Part shown: positions 1-8,162 of the stretch, piece by piece
How the letters are laid out: every line of letters starts with the position of its first letter
How positions within the stretch are numbered: position 1 is the stretch's first letter
DNA from: Bacteroidales bacterium UBA3289
Lineage (GTDB): Bacteria > Bacteroidota > Bacteroidia > Bacteroidales > UBA932
Direction of reading: 5' to 3'
Assembly (NCBI GenBank): GCA_002361625.1
Contig: DETL01000007.1
Location: forward strand, 1 to 64,000
Length of the DNA: 64,000 nt
Notes under the pieces: model-generated
What the model was told of the DNA's origin: nothing
Database searches by the model: none
Seen by the model: the letters and a program-made list of their open reading frames with translations, nothing else
Program-made: the position numbers and the translations under genes

Positions 1-425
1 TCTGCCACAACAATCCCTGGGTCATCATCGGCGAGGCCATGGCTGGCCGGGCCGACGATGCCTGGCGGCACTATCGGAAGATCACGCCGGCCTTCTGCCA
101 GGACCAGGGACTGCGTAAGGTGGAGCCCTATGTCTTCTGCCAGATGGTGGCCGGCAAGGACGCCGCCCGGCCCGGCGAAGGCAAGAACAGCTGGCTTACC
201 GGCACGGCCGCCTGGACCTGGAAGGCCGTGAGCGAGGCCCTCCTGGGCATCAAGCCCCAGCTGGACGGCCTGCTCATCGAGCCCTGCATCCCCATCGGCA
301 CCTACCGCATCCGCCGCCGCTTCCGCGACGCCGACTACGACCTCACCATCCGCAACACCGGCCGCGGCGGCAAGGTCTTCATCCCCTACAAGCCCGGCAA
401 GCAGGTACTGAGTGTGGAAGTATAG
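1..425 (+). CDS. GH94 cellobiose/cellodextrin phosphorylase-like, C-terminal end (partial)
   Basis: This is the last roughly 140 codons of a glycoside phosphorylase; the gene begins upstream of the window. The reading frame is open from base 3 and starts CHNNPWVIIGEA, followed by a Gly-Lys-Asn-Ser-Trp-Leu-Thr-Gly-Thr-Ala-Ala-Trp segment and LIEPCIP. That arrangement is characteristic of the C-terminal (alpha/alpha)6 barrel and beta-sandwich end of GH94 enzymes, which cleave beta-glucosides with phosphate to give a sugar-1-phosphate. No signal peptide can be judged. The sugar specificity (cellobiose, laminaribiose, chitobiose or other) cannot be read from this fragment. A strong terminator follows directly, so this is the last gene of its transcript. 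Confidence 0.85.
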   Translation, partial: CHNNPWVIIGEAMAGRADDAWRHYRKITPAFCQDQGLRKVEPYVFCQMVAGKDAARPGEGKNSWLTGTAAWTWKAVSEALLGIKPQLDGLLIEPCIPIGTYRIRRRFRDADYDLTIRNTGRGGKVFIPYKPGKQVLSVEV

Positions 426-440
426 GCTTCCCACCCCTGA

Positions 441-487
441 GTCCCGCAGGCTCTTCCTTTTTCAGGAGGCCTGCGGGACCTCTTTTT
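441..487 (+). terminator. Rho-independent terminator after the GH94 gene
   Basis: An 11-bp perfect stem (GTCCCGCAGGC at 441-451, GCCTGCGGGAC at 469-479) with a T-rich loop is followed by CTCTTTTTG. It lies 16 bp after the stop codon and isolates the phosphorylase from the sigma factor gene. Confidence 0.9.
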
Positions 488-558
488 GTAGGGGCAGGCC
501 ATTTTCGGAGACGTAATTTCGGAGTTGAGGTGTTTATAAGGTGAAAGGAGATTCGTAA

Positions 559-1119
559 GTGTTTCGGGATTTGAACGAGCAGGAACTGGCCAGATACTGC
601 TCGGAGGGGAACAGGGAGGCCCAGGATGAACTGTATAGGAGATATGCAGCGAGGGTGCTTACTCTCTGCCGTCGATACGCCGGCAGTCCGGATGATGCGG
701 AAGATTTGATGCAGGACGCGTTATTGAAAGCACTTGACAGGATATCGACTTATCATTACACTTCAGACGGCTCCCTGTACGGATGGATCCGGCGGATCGT
801 CATCAACCTGGCGCTGAACAGGATCCGGCGGAAACGTTGGCGAATGGTTCCACTGGATTTCAGGGTGGAAGAGTCCGTCCCGGATCCGAGTGATGAGGAA
901 GTTATGGCGATCCCCCAGGAGCGTCTGCTGGAAAGCATATCGCGTTTGCCCGAAGTGCGGAGAATGGTTTTCAATTTGTACTGCCTGGATGGTTATTCGC
1001 ATCGGGAGATCGGGAAAATGTTGGGAATCAGCGAAAAGGGATCTGCAGGCATCCTGGCGAAAGCCAGAAGACAACTGAAAGAAGAAATCAACCGTTATTG
1101 GAAAGACTCGGAATTATGA
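559..1119 (+). CDS. ECF-type RNA polymerase sigma factor
   Basis: A 186-residue protein of the sigma-70 ECF class. Residues about 20-90 form region 2, with YRRYAARVLTLCRRY and the DAEDLMQDALLKAL core-binding helix. Residues about 125-175 form region 4, with the helix-turn-helix GYSHREIGKMLGISEKGSAG. It would direct RNA polymerase to a small regulon in response to an envelope signal. Translation most likely starts at GTG 559, because AAAGGAG lies 8 bases upstream, an unusually clear ribosome site for this phylum. The next gene overlaps by ATGA, so the two are translationally coupled. The partner is therefore likely to control this sigma factor. Confidence 0.93.
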   Translation: MFRDLNEQELARYCSEGNREAQDELYRRYAARVLTLCRRYAGSPDDAEDLMQDALLKALDRISTYHYTSDGSLYGWIRRIVINLALNRIRRKRWRMVPLDFRVEESVPDPSDEEVMAIPQERLLESISRLPEVRRMVFNLYCLDGYSHREIGKMLGISEKGSAGILAKARRQLKEEINRYWKDSEL

Positions 1120-2204
1120 GCCACTGGGAAAAAATCATAAAAGATAGGCTGGAAGGCTACGAAAGCCCCCTTCCGGAGGATGGCCTTGCCGAGTTCCGTG
1201 CCCTATATGACAGAAAGAAGGGATCGGTTGTAAGGAAAGCCATCCCTTGGATGTCCGGTTTGGCACTGGCAGCGGCGGCGGGTTTGGCGGCTGTCCTGTT
1301 CCTGAAAAAGCCTGCGGCCCCGGAGGAGGGGCTCCCGCCCGAGGTCCCGGTGGCGGTAACCGAAACCATAGCCCGCGATTCGGTGGATATCGAAATCCCC
1401 GAAGCAGTAAAACCATGGATTGACCGGTCGGTTCCGCGTCGAAAAACAGCGGCCGTATCCCGGGATTTTCCGGAAGTGGTACAGGACCTCCCGGTCGCTC
1501 TGGAGCAGACCGATGAAGAACCGGACTCATCGGAAATCGATCTTCATGAAGCAACAGTCGAGGAATCGGTCCCTTCGGTCGTCGTGCCCTCTTCTTCGCC
1601 GATCCGGGACATGGGGATGGGAATCGCTCCTGCCGCGGGGGGAGTCTTGGGTGCAGGTGCATTGGCAGCCCTGGTATCGACGCTGGCGGACGGCGGGAAC
1701 TCCCTGCATGTTCTCGATCCTTCCACCAACGAGGTGATTTCCTTCCATCATTCGATGCCGCTCAAGTTCGGAATCTCTGCCTGGATCCCTGTCGCGGAAC
1801 GGCTCCGTGTGTCCACGGGGCTGGCCTATTCCCTGTATTCTTCCCAGGTGAACAGTGGGATTTCGGGTGAGACGGTGCAATGGGCCCATTATCTGGGTGT
1901 CCCGGTCCGTCTGGATTATATCATTGCATCCAATACGCGGTTTGACGTGTATGCAGGAGCTGGGGCGCAAGGGGAAATCTGCCTGAATGCCACATATGCA
2001 GGTTATGGAATCACGAAGGACGGGTTCAGCCTTTCGCTGCTTGGTGTCGGCGGTATCCAGTGGAACGTCACCCGCCGGCTGGGCCTTTATATCGAGCCGG
2101 AGTTGAGTTGGAGAATGCCGGTCGGCGAACCTGTCCTGGAAACCTACCGGGATCGTTTCCCGGTGATGTTTTCGGTGGGGGCCGGAGTCAGGATCAATCT
2201 TTAA
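1116..2204 (+). CDS. Sigma-coupled membrane-anchored outer-membrane beta-barrel protein
   Basis: A 363-residue protein. Starting at ATG 1116 gives a 4-base ATGA overlap with the sigma gene; an ATG 18 bases earlier is also in frame but less likely. Residues 1-42 are charged and cytoplasmic in character. Residues about 43-63 are one hydrophobic helix (GLALAAAAGLAAVLF). Residues about 66-180 are a Pro/Glu/Val-rich, probably disordered stretch containing a short Gly/Ala-rich hydrophobic patch. Residues about 180-363 are alternating aromatic/Gly strands ending in a terminal VGAGVRINL, typical of small OMP beta-barrel domains. The order suggests one chain crossing both membranes, with the N-terminus acting on the sigma factor. 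That role is inference; the N-terminus shows no recognisable zinc anti-sigma motif. Confidence 0.75.
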   Translation: MSHWEKIIKDRLEGYESPLPEDGLAEFRALYDRKKGSVVRKAIPWMSGLALAAAAGLAAVLFLKKPAAPEEGLPPEVPVAVTETIARDSVDIEIPEAVKPWIDRSVPRRKTAAVSRDFPEVVQDLPVALEQTDEEPDSSEIDLHEATVEESVPSVVVPSSSPIRDMGMGIAPAAGGVLGAGALAALVSTLADGGNSLHVLDPSTNEVISFHHSMPLKFGISAWIPVAERLRVSTGLAYSLYSSQVNSGISGETVQWAHYLGVPVRLDYIIASNTRFDVYAGAGAQGEICLNATYAGYGITKDGFSLSLLGVGGIQWNVTRRLGLYIEPELSWRMPVGEPVLETYRDRFPVMFSVGAGVRINL

Positions 2205-2217
2205 AATACCATAAGTT

Positions 2218-2703
2218 ATGAAACGATCGACTTCCTTATTGTTGGTTTTGCTGCTGGTCGTATCCTGTGGCAAATACAAGCTGCCGCATTCGATGGATAT
2301 GCTCAGCAGCGGTTGCATCTCTGACACCCGGGCGGGGGAGGATGATTTCCCTGCGCTGGATCCGGAGGATACGGCCCCCGAGCTGTTCCTGGAGTACACG
2401 CCGGAGGGACTAGCCGTGACGAGAAAGAATGCCAAGCTGAACTGCAGTATCAAGAACTCCGGCATCTCCTGTGAGGCTACGCTGTCCGGGAATGTGCTCA
2501 CATACAGGGCGTACGAGACGAACGGTCTCCAAACGAACTGCTTATGCCTGGTCCAGTGGATGACTTCCACTGTCCCGGGTTTACAGGAAGATACGGAGTA
2601 CACACTGGAATATACCTGTGGACACGAGTACCTCCCCATCCAGTTCCGCTACCGGAAAGGCATGTCACTCCGATTTGACCTGAAGATGTACGAAAAGTAT
2701 TGA
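2218..2703 (+). CDS. Hypothetical lipoprotein downstream of the sigma unit
   Basis: A 161-residue protein with a lipoprotein signal peptide: a basic start (MKRST), a run of Leu/Val, then the lipobox VVSC with Cys about 17. The mature part looks like a small beta-rich domain with four further cysteines (for example SCEAT, TNCLCL and CGHEY). I do not recognise a family. It starts 13 bases after the barrel gene and ends at a strong terminator, so it is probably the third gene of the ECF operon and may be an exported component or a target of the same signal. Confidence 0.7.
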   Translation: MKRSTSLLLVLLLVVSCGKYKLPHSMDMLSSGCISDTRAGEDDFPALDPEDTAPELFLEYTPEGLAVTRKNAKLNCSIKNSGISCEATLSGNVLTYRAYETNGLQTNCLCLVQWMTSTVPGLQEDTEYTLEYTCGHEYLPIQFRYRKGMSLRFDLKMYEKY

Positions 2704-2742
2704 GCCGTTTTTCGTAACTGGTTGAGAATAAGCTTAATGCTG

Positions 2743-2780
2743 AAAGTGCTTTGCGCAGATTTGCACAAAGCACTTTTTAT
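2743..2780 (+). terminator. Terminator of the ECF sigma operon
   Basis: An 11-bp perfect stem (AAAGTGCTTTG at 2743-2753 with CAAAGCACTTT at 2766-2776) runs into TTTTTATATAT. It ends the sigma/barrel/lipoprotein transcript. Confidence 0.92.
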
Positions 2781-2859
2781 ATATACCTGGGAATCAGCAT
2801 TTTGAAGAAAACGGCAAATCTTTCGAAGAAAATGAAACGGGACGCGTGCGATTATTTCG

Positions 2860-2867
2860 TATCTTTG
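2860..2867 (+). promoter_or_regulatory. Bacteroidetes -7 element for the 2887 gene
   Basis: TATCTTTG matches the TAnnTTTG -7 consensus, 19 bases before the ATG at 2887. No clear TTTG -33 box is seen at the expected spacing, so the promoter may be weak or activated. Confidence 0.55.
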
Positions 2868-2886
2868 GCAATAAAATGATAGCCAC

Positions 2887-3405
2887 ATGAAACGTTTACT
2901 GATCTTTGCAGCCGCGGCCCTGTGCCTGGCTTCCTGCGGCACCAACACCGAAAAGAAACAAGAACAACCTGTTGAAACCATGATTGTGAAGACTACTCCG
3001 AACCCCGAAAATGCCTTGAAGGCCCAGCAGTTCCTGAAGAAAGCGGGAACCTATTACCTCGCGACCGTGGAGGGCGACCAGCCTCGCGTCCGTCCCTTCG
3101 GTACGGCCGAAATCTTCGAAGGGAAGCTGTACATCCAGACCGGCAAGGTCAAGAACGTGTACAAGCAGCTCCTTGCGAATCCCCGGGCCGAAATCTGCGC
3201 CTTCGTGGACGGTGAATGGCTCCGCATCGCCTGCGAACTCATTCCTGACGACCGCGTCGAAGCGAAGAAGGACATGCTGGACAAGAATCCCAGCCTTCGC
3301 GGCATGTACAGCGAGACGGACGACAATACCATCGTCCTGTATCTGCGCAATGCGCATGCGACGCTGAACGCCTTCACCCATCCGGCCGAAGAGTTTGAGT
3401 TTTAA
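2887..3405 (+). CDS. Pyridoxamine-5'-phosphate oxidase-like lipoprotein
   Basis: A 172-residue protein with a lipoprotein signal (MKRLLIFAAAALCLASC, lipobox LASC, Cys about 17). The mature part is a split-barrel flavin-binding domain of the PNPOx family. A tract centred on GTYYLATVEGDQPRVRPFGT is followed by a strand-rich YIQTGKVKNVYKQL segment. Family members bind FMN, F420 or haem and often act as general stress or reductase proteins. A membrane-tethered, exported member is unusual because flavin is normally loaded in the cytoplasm. It sits 15 bases before the GH78-like gene and probably shares its transcript. Substrate unknown. Confidence 0.8.
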   Translation: MKRLLIFAAAALCLASCGTNTEKKQEQPVETMIVKTTPNPENALKAQQFLKKAGTYYLATVEGDQPRVRPFGTAEIFEGKLYIQTGKVKNVYKQLLANPRAEICAFVDGEWLRIACELIPDDRVEAKKDMLDKNPSLRGMYSETDDNTIVLYLRNAHATLNAFTHPAEEFEF

Positions 3406-3420
3406 GTAAGGTTCCGTTCC

Positions 3421-5838
3421 ATGAGACATCATCCAGTCCTTCTCCTTCTCACACTTTTCCTTGCCCTTGCGCAGGCGTCTGCACAGCCGGGAGCAAGGCG
3501 GGATCCCGCAGCCCCCTTCGACCTGGAAACCGAGCATTGGAACGCCCGCTGGATCAGCGTCCCGGAAACGGGGGCGCAGGATTATGGGGTGTACTACTTC
3601 CGCAAGGACATCGACCTGGCGGCTGTCCCCGGCCGCTATGTCGTGCATGTGACGGGTGACAACCGGTACAAACTGTATGTCAATGGGCAGTTGGTGTCCC
3701 TGGGCCCGGCCAAGGGAGACCTCACCCACTGGAATTACGAGACGGTGGACCTGGCCCCCTCCCTGCACGTCGGGAAAAACGTGATTGCGGCCCTGGTTTA
3801 CCATGAGGGCAAGAGCAAGCCGGATTCCCAGCTCTCCATCGAGGCAGGCTTCCTGCTGCAGGGGGAGGGAGAATCGGCCGGCCTGTTCACCGACAAGTCC
3901 TGGAAATGCATCCAGGATCCGTCCTACAGCCCGATCAGGCCCATCGTGAACGGCTACTATGTGGCCGGTCCCGGCGAGAAAGTGGATATGAACGCCGGAA
4001 TTCCGGACTGGAAGGAGGCCGATGCCGACCTTTCGGCCTGGCTGCTGGCGCGGGAAGGCGGTGCGGGTGAGCCCATGAACGTCCTGAACGCCGAACAGAC
4101 AGCCGGACACCGGCTCCGCCCCTCCACGTTGCCGCAGATGGAGCGGACCCCCTTCGTCCTGGGTGAGGCCTTTACGGTCCCGGCCCATTCGAAGAAGGAG
4201 CTTTTGCTGGATAACAAGGTGCTTACGAATGCATATTTCAACCTTCGGATGAGCGGCGGCCAGGGCGCCCGGGTACGGATCGGTTATGCCGAAGCCCTGT
4301 ATATCCCTTCCCAGGAACAGTGCCCGCAGCTCTCGGAAGAGGAGCTCTCCAGAATACCGGAAGAACATCGGTATTTCCTGCGGATCCCCCGGGTCGTCGG
4401 CAAGGGAAACCGCAACGAAACGGAAGGGAAGATTTTCATCGGCCGGGAGGACGAACTCATTTCCAGCGGAGCGAAGGACCAGCAGTTCACGACCCTTTCC
4501 TGGCGTACGTTCCGTTATGTACGCCTGCAGGTGGAAACCGGAGACGAGCCGTTGACGGTGAATGAGGTTACCGGCACCTTCACTGGCTATCCTTTCACGT
4601 TGGACGCCCGGCTGGACACGGACCGGAAGGAGCTGCAGGACATCCTGGAGATCGGCTGGCGAACGGCCCGGCTCTGCGCCACGGAAACCTATATGGACTG
4701 CCCGTATTATGAACGGCTTCAGTATCTGGGCGACACCCGGATCCAGGCGCTGATCACCCTGTACAACAGCAAGGACGACCGCCTGGTGAAGAATTTCCTT
4801 CATCTGGCCGACATATCCCGCGGCGCCGACGGCATCACCAAGAGCCGGTATCCTACGACCATTCCCCAGCATATCCAGCCCTATGCCCTCAGCTACATCT
4901 ATGCGATGCATGATTATCTGATGTACGGCGCGGACACGCAGTTCGTCCTGGACCTCCTGCCCGGGGCGGAGCAGATCCTGAACTATTTCTCCCGCTACCA
5001 ACTGCCTGACGGCCGCGTCCGGAACCTTCCCGGCTGGAATTTCTCCGACTGGGTGAACAACCGGAAAGACTGGCAGAACGGAGCGCCCCGGAGAGGGGCC
5101 GACGGCTGCTCCATCCTCATGGACCTCCAGCTCCTGTATGCCTTCCAGATGATGGCCGAGATGGAAGGAGTCCGGGGCAATACCTGGGCGAAGGAAACCT
5201 ACGAAGCCCAGGCCGCGAAACTCGCGGAGAGCGTGAAAAAAGCCTATTGGAACGAGGAGAAAGGCCTTTTTGCCGACCGCATCGAGCAGGATCAGTACAG
5301 CCAACATGCCAATGCGCTCGCCATCCTGTGCGGCATCGTGGACGACCCTAAATCCATGGCGGAGAAACTCCTGACCGACAAGTCCCTGGCCCAGTGCACC
5401 ATCTATTACAAGTTCTACCTCTACCAGGCGTATGTGAAAGCCGGCCTGGGAGACGGGTATCTGAACTGGCTGGACACCTGGCGGGAGAACATCGCTATGG
5501 GCCTCACCACCTGGGGAGAGGACGCCAATGTCTTCGGCACCCGTTCCGACTGCCATGCCTGGGGCGCCAGCCCGAACATCGAACTGTACCGCACCGTGCT
5601 GGGCATCGATTCCGACGCCGTGGCGTTCAAGCGCGTGCGCATCGAACCGCACCTGGGAGACCTGAAGGAAATCGGCGGTACCATGCCGCATCCGGACGGT
5701 GGAATCTCTGTCCATTACAAGATGAAAGGCCGGAAACTCCAGGCCGAAATCATCCTTCCTGAAGGCGTGGACGGCCGTTTTGTCTGGAATGGGAAGACGG
5801 CGGAACTCCACGGCGGGAAGAATAGTTTAACGTTCTGA
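3421..5838 (+). CDS. Exported alpha-L-rhamnosidase-like glycoside hydrolase (GH78-related)
   Basis: An 805-residue secreted enzyme with a signal peptide (MRHHPVLLLLTLFLALAQASA). The N-terminal half is a jelly-roll/CBM67-like region beginning at WNARWISVP. The central (alpha/alpha)6 barrel carries DCPYYERLQYLGD with Asp at residue 426, the counterpart of the DCPQRxExxGWTGD signature of classical GH78 rhamnosidases. A C-terminal beta-sandwich follows WGASPNIEL. The variant signature places it in a GH78 relative whose exact linkage is uncertain. It probably removes terminal alpha-L-rhamnose in the periplasm. The neighbours are a GH3 glucosidase, a second GH78 on the opposite strand and the rhamnose catabolic block. 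Confidence 0.87.
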   Translation: MRHHPVLLLLTLFLALAQASAQPGARRDPAAPFDLETEHWNARWISVPETGAQDYGVYYFRKDIDLAAVPGRYVVHVTGDNRYKLYVNGQLVSLGPAKGDLTHWNYETVDLAPSLHVGKNVIAALVYHEGKSKPDSQLSIEAGFLLQGEGESAGLFTDKSWKCIQDPSYSPIRPIVNGYYVAGPGEKVDMNAGIPDWKEADADLSAWLLAREGGAGEPMNVLNAEQTAGHRLRPSTLPQMERTPFVLGEAFTVPAHSKKELLLDNKVLTNAYFNLRMSGGQGARVRIGYAEALYIPSQEQCPQLSEEELSRIPEEHRYFLRIPRVVGKGNRNETEGKIFIGREDELISSGAKDQQFTTLSWRTFRYVRLQVETGDEPLTVNEVTGTFTGYPFTLDARLDTDRKELQDILEIGWRTARLCATETYMDCPYYERLQYLGDTRIQALITLYNSKDDRLVKNFLHLADISRGADGITKSRYPTTIPQHIQPYALSYIYAMHDYLMYGADTQFVLDLLPGAEQILNYFSRYQLPDGRVRNLPGWNFSDWVNNRKDWQNGAPRRGADGCSILMDLQLLYAFQMMAEMEGVRGNTWAKETYEAQAAKLAESVKKAYWNEEKGLFADRIEQDQYSQHANALAILCGIVDDPKSMAEKLLTDKSLAQCTIYYKFYLYQAYVKAGLGDGYLNWLDTWRENIAMGLTTWGEDANVFGTRSDCHAWGASPNIELYRTVLGIDSDAVAFKRVRIEPHLGDLKEIGGTMPHPDGGISVHYKMKGRKLQAEIILPEGVDGRFVWNGKTAELHGGKNSLTF

Positions 5839-5859
5839 CATTTAAACCACTACACAGAT

Positions 5860-8160
5860 ATGAAGAAAGTCTTACTGACCGTTGCCGCGCTGAGTCTTGC
5901 GCTCGGCGCCCTCGCGCAGCCGCAGCTCCGCGAAGACAACATCGAAGAAGTCCTGAATGCGATGACCCTACAGGAAAAAGCCACCCTGCTCGTGGGCGGC
6001 GCCCGGGCCGCCGTGGTGAACGGCGTCACCTCCGGTGTTGCCTGGCAGGTCCCTGGTGCGGCGGGCAACACCCGTCCGATCGAACGTCTGGGCATCCCCG
6101 GCACCGTCCTGGCCGACGGCCCGGCCGGCCTGCGCATCCAGCCTACCCGCGAGGGTGACAGCAACACCTACTACTGCACAGGTTTCCCGGTGGGAACCCT
6201 CCTTGCGAGCTCCTGGGATACGGAAATGGTGGAGGAGATGACGAAAGCCATGGGCAACGAAGTCCTGGAATACGGCGTGGACGTCCTCCTCGCCCCGGGT
6301 ATGAACATCCACCGCAACCCGCTGTGCGGACGTAACTTCGAGTATTTCTCCGAGGATCCGCTCCTCTCCGGCAAGATGGCCGCGGCCTACGTCCGAGGCG
6401 TCCAGTCCAACGGGGTGGGCACTTCCATCAAGCACTACGCCGCGAACAACCAGGAGACCAACCGAAACGAGAACGACGCCCGCATCAGCCAGCGCGCCCT
6501 CCGCGAGATCTACCTGAAGAATTTCGAGATCGCCGTGAAGGAGTCCGAACCCTGGACCGTCATGTCCTCCTATAACCAGCTCAACGGCGAATATACCCAG
6601 CAGAAGCTGGACCTCCTGACCACCGTCCTTCGCGACGAATGGGGCTTCAAGGGCATCGTCATGACCGACTGGGGCAACAAGGCCGGCACCGTGAAGTCCG
6701 CCAAGGCCGGCAACGACCTGATGGAACCGGGCAACCAGAATGAGATTGACCGCATCATCGCGGGTGTGGAGGACGGTACCATCTCCCAGGAAGAACTGGA
6801 CCGCAACGTCCGCAACATGCTCAACTACATCGTCCGTACCCCGCACTTCAAGGGTTACAAGTTCTCCAACAAGCCGGACCTGAAGGCCCATGCCGCCGTA
6901 GCCCGCAAGGCCGCCGCGGAATCCATCGTCCTGCTCCGCAACGAGAAGGGGACCCTCCCGCTCAAGGGAGATGAGAAAGTCGCCCTCTATGGTGTTTCCG
7001 CCCTTGATTTCGTCGCTGGCGGCACCGGTTCCGGCGATGTGAACAAGGCCTATGTCGTGAACATGAAGGACGCGATGGAAAACGCTGGCTTCACCCTGGA
7101 CAAGACCCTGGCCGACTACTATGAGGCCTATGTCTCTTATGACAAGGCCCAGACCGCCCTTTCCGGAACGACCTTCTCCTGGTTCTCCCGCCGCAAACTC
7201 GCCGAGATCGCCGTTCCGACCGCCGCCATCGGCAATGAGGCGAAAGCCAATGACGTCGCCGTCGTGGTCCTCGGCCGCAACGCCGGCGAGGGCGCCGACC
7301 GCAAGCAAGTTGATGATTTCGAACTCACTACCGTCGAGCGTGAGCTCCTTCGTGACGTAAGCACCGCCTATCACGCCGCCGGCAAGAAGGTGGTCGTCAT
7401 CCTGAACATCGGCGGTGTCATCGAGACCGCCTCCTGGAAGCACATGGTGGACGCCATCGTCCTGCCCTGGTCCCCGGGCCAGGAAGGCGCCAACGCCGTG
7501 GCCGACGTCCTCACCGGCAAGGTGAACCCCTCCGGCAAACTCCCGATGACCTTCCCCGTGAACTTCATGGACCACCCGTCGTCCGCCAACTTCCCTTACA
7601 GCTACAATCCGCAGCAGAGCCGTGGCTTCAGCTGGGGGCCCCGCCAGCCGCAGAAGGATGTGGACTACACCGACTATGCCGAGGGCATCTGGGTGGGCTA
7701 CCGTCACTTCCAGACCCGTGGCGTGGAAGTCTCCTATCCTTTCGGATACGGCCTTACCTACAGCTACTTCGTGTACTCCAATCCGGTCGTGAAGGCCACC
7801 GCCGACGGTTTCGAGGCCTCCGTCACCATCAAGAACGAGGGCACCGTGGCCGGCAAGGAAGTCGTCCAGGTGTATGTCCATGCCCCGGAAGGCGGCCTCG
7901 AAAAGCCTGATCTGGAGCTCAAGGCCTTCGGAAAGACCAAGCTCCTCGCCCCGGGCGAGAGCCAGACCCTGACTTTCCAGGTCGATGCCTACTCCCTCGC
8001 TTCCTTCAATGAGGCCGCGAGTGCCTGGGAAGCCGCCGCCGGCGTCTATACCGTGAACTTCGGCGCCTCCATCCAGGACCTCCGCCGGAGCGGTTCCTTC
8101 AAACTCAAGAAAGCCCAGTCCTGGCCGGTGCACAACGTCCTCGCACCGGTAAGCGAATAG
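5860..8160 (+). CDS. Exported beta-glucosidase (GH3)
   Basis: A 766-residue secreted enzyme with a signal peptide cut after ALAQ (about residue 20). Domains in order: a GH3 TIM barrel with GPAGLRI and the RNFEYFSEDP / KHYAANNQE segments and the nucleophile Asp270 in VMTDWG; the GH3 alpha/beta sandwich with a FAGGTGSGD-like loop; and a C-terminal fibronectin-III-like domain (EVVQVYVHAPEGG). It should hydrolyse terminal beta-D-glucosyl or similar residues from oligosaccharides or from glycosides capped by rhamnose. It lies 21 bases after the GH78-like gene, so the two act together. Its stop is 2 bases from the stop of the opposing GH78 gene. Confidence 0.93.
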   Translation: MKKVLLTVAALSLALGALAQPQLREDNIEEVLNAMTLQEKATLLVGGARAAVVNGVTSGVAWQVPGAAGNTRPIERLGIPGTVLADGPAGLRIQPTREGDSNTYYCTGFPVGTLLASSWDTEMVEEMTKAMGNEVLEYGVDVLLAPGMNIHRNPLCGRNFEYFSEDPLLSGKMAAAYVRGVQSNGVGTSIKHYAANNQETNRNENDARISQRALREIYLKNFEIAVKESEPWTVMSSYNQLNGEYTQQKLDLLTTVLRDEWGFKGIVMTDWGNKAGTVKSAKAGNDLMEPGNQNEIDRIIAGVEDGTISQEELDRNVRNMLNYIVRTPHFKGYKFSNKPDLKAHAAVARKAAAESIVLLRNEKGTLPLKGDEKVALYGVSALDFVAGGTGSGDVNKAYVVNMKDAMENAGFTLDKTLADYYEAYVSYDKAQTALSGTTFSWFSRRKLAEIAVPTAAIGNEAKANDVAVVVLGRNAGEGADRKQVDDFELTTVERELLRDVSTAYHAAGKKVVVILNIGGVIETASWKHMVDAIVLPWSPGQEGANAVADVLTGKVNPSGKLPMTFPVNFMDHPSSANFPYSYNPQQSRGFSWGPRQPQKDVDYTDYAEGIWVGYRHFQTRGVEVSYPFGYGLTYSYFVYSNPVVKATADGFEASVTIKNEGTVAGKEVVQVYVHAPEGGLEKPDLELKAFGKTKLLAPGESQTLTFQVDAYSLASFNEAASAWEAAAGVYTVNFGASIQDLRRSGSFKLKKAQSWPVHNVLAPVSE

Positions 8161-8162
8161 GA

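Noticed and set aside
2896..5811. A 971-codon open frame on the - strand over the PNPOx and GH78-like genes
   Set aside because: Same cause: antisense shadow of high-GC coding sequence. It runs across two real genes and their junction.
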